A stretch of DNA of 64,000 nucleotides from Rhodococcus sp. HM1 (lineage in GTDB: Bacteria > Actinomycetota > Actinomycetes > Mycobacteriales > Mycobacteriaceae), in contig NZ_JALPTB010000028.1 of NCBI RefSeq assembly GCF_023218075.1, forward strand, positions 1-64,000. Reading direction: 5' to 3'. The number at the start of each line of letters is the position of its first letter. Position 1 is the stretch's first letter. The translations under genes were made by a program, and so were the position numbers. Under the pieces are notes generated by a model. The model saw only the letters and a program-made list of their open reading frames with translations. It had not been told where the DNA came from and searched no databases. Positions 62,934 to 64,000 of the stretch are shown here, one piece after another.

Positions 62934-64000
62934 TCAACGCTGTCCGGCCCCCGCCTCGGGCTTCGCCCGGACCTCGTCCTCGTCGCTCTGTTCGAAATGG
63001 GCCGGGATCAGCAGGGTGAATGTGGAACCGGTCCCGGGTCGGCTCCACAGGGTGATCTCGCCGTTGTGGTTGGCCGCGACGTGCTTGACGATCGCAAGAC
63101 CCAAACCGGTGCCGCCCGTCGCCCGCGACCGCGCCTTGTCCACCCGGAAGAACCGCTCGAACACCCGCTCCTGGTCTTCCTTCGCGATTCCGATGCCGCG
63201 GTCGGTGACCGCGATCGCGACCTTCCCGTCGCGCAGCGACCGGCTCACCGAGACGGGCGAGCCCTTCGGCGAGTACGCGATGGCGTTCTCGATGAGATTG
63301 GTGAGCGCGGTGACGAGCAGGCTCTGGTCCCCGAGTACCTCGTAGCCGGTGGACCGATCGGTGGCGACGACGATGTCGGCGTTCTCCGCGGTCAGCGCAG
63401 TGCGTTCGAGGGCTTCCTTCACGACGGAGTCGACGTCGACGATGTCGAGGTCGGGCATCTTCTCGGCGCCCTGCAGTTTGGACAGGGAGATCAGTTCGGT
63501 GACCATGTTGCCGAGCCGATGCGCTTCGCTCTGCACCCGCTGCCCGAAGTAGCGCACAGTCTCGGGATCGTCGACGGATTCGAGGAGTGCCTCGGCGAGC
63601 AGCGCCATCGCGCCGACCGGCGTCTTGAGTTCGTGGCTGACGTTCGCGACGAAGTCGCGCCGGGTCGCTTCCATACGCACCATCTCGGAGTCGTCGATGG
63701 CGTACAGCGCGACGAAGCGGGGATCGTCGTCGAAGAGACGGCTGGCACGGCAGCGCACCGCGAGTCCGTCCCGGCCGCGCCGGTTCGGATCGCCGAGGTC
63801 CAGTTCGATGACCTGGTCGCGATCGAGGATCTTGTTGGCGACGACCCAGGCGCGGTCGTCGATGCGCCGGTTGCGGACGAGTCCGAGTTCCTCGGCGCGA
63901 GGATTGAACAGAATCACGTCGTGGAACTTGTCGACGACGGCGATGCCGGTGGAGGCGGAGTAGACGACGCGGTCGAGGACCTGCCCCATGGTCAGTTCGG
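62934..64000 (-). CDS. senX3: Sensor histidine kinase SenX3, 5' part off the right end
   Basis: The window holds the C-terminal 355 residues or so. They include a PAS-like part with [16 protein letters not shown], the phospho-accepting histidine in [20 protein letters not shown], the N box [17 protein letters not shown], and the G boxes [19 protein letters not shown] and [20 protein letters not shown]. The N-terminal transmembrane segments lie outside. Paired with regX3, it controls the phosphate response. Confidence 0.95.
   Translation of the reverse strand, partial: ELTMGQVLDRVVYSASTGIAVVDKFHDVILFNPRAEELGLVRNRRIDDRAWVVANKILDRDQVIELDLGDPNRRGRDGLAVRCRASRLFDDDPRFVALYAIDDSEMVRMEATRRDFVANVSHELKTPVGAMALLAEALLESVDDPETVRYFGQRVQSEAHRLGNMVTELISLSKLQGAEKMPDLDIVDVDSVVKEALERTALTAENADIVVATDRSTGYEVLGDQSLLVTALTNLIENAIAYSPKGSPVSVSRSLRDGKVAIAVTDRGIGIAKEDQERVFERFFRVDKARSRATGGTGLGLAIVKHVAANHNGEITLWSRPGTGSTFTLLIPAHFEQSDEDEVRAKPEAGAGQR

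Overview
The window is a 64-kb piece of a high-GC actinobacterial chromosome. Gene content, gene order and protein sequences match the mycolic-acid-containing Corynebacteriales (Mycobacteriales), and the absence of mycobacterial insertions makes Rhodococcus or a close Nocardiaceae relative the best guess; this is inferred from recalled family sequences, not from a search. The order runs roughly collinear with the M. tuberculosis segment between senX3 (Rv0490) and mkl/mceG (Rv0655), with many genes missing or added. I see no insertion sequence, prophage, integron or CRISPR array; it is core genome with small accessory insertions.

Layout. 1-7.5 kb: the 5' part of mceG, the ribosomal/transcription block rplL-rplJ-rplA-rplK-nusG-secE, tRNA-Trp, the mycolic-acid dehydratase genes hadB-hadA, rpmG, and tRNA-Met, -Thr and -Tyr, all on the minus strand, then a YajQ-family gene. 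7.5-25.2 kb: htpX, then a menaquinone region (polyprenyl synthase, menJ, menG, menD, menC, menB, menE, menA) interleaved with an iron-regulated siderophore-interacting protein, a PaaI thioesterase overlapping menC, phosphate transporter pitA, and two tandem DUF3349 genes. 25.3-33.3 kb is the most accessory part: holin-like protein, a Clp N-domain protein with a small HTH regulator, a MarR/DHA2 efflux pair, Nudix, acyltransferase, a Cds1-like PLP enzyme, bldC and a MinD/ParA-like ATPase. 33.4-39.7 kb: System II cytochrome c maturation (ccsB, resB, ccdA, tlpA), a phosphoglycerate-mutase-like gene and hemL. 39.8-44.6 kb: acyl-CoA oxidase-like gene, sugar dehydrogenase lipoprotein, copper chaperone with a CsoR-type operator, small membrane proteins. 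44.6-50.6 kb: haem genes hemB, hemD, hemC, hemA under the redox repressor rex. 50.7-64 kb: glutaredoxin-like gene, HAD phosphatase, acyltransferase and epimerase, ribosomal protein bS22, an excisionase-like HTH gene, proC, a MerR/thioesterase pair, sugar isomerase, a repeat-rich membrane protein, Ppx/GppA, a cysteine-rich protein, and regX3-senX3 (senX3 runs off the end).

How it fits together. Much of the window supplies the aerobic respiratory chain: menaquinone synthesis and side-chain reduction, haem synthesis, cytochrome c assembly, and Rex sensing NADH/NAD+. Four metal or redox operators are readable in the DNA (IdeR/DtxR-like, CsoR-like, Rex, plus palindromes at MarR, MerR, bldC and HTH/Clp loci). 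The most unusual items are the leaderless, double-palindrome promoter of the HTH/Clp_N pair, a 42-44 bp inverted repeat present twice with a compensatory base-pair change, and a thioesterase gene locked to menC that could supply the DHNA-CoA hydrolysis step.
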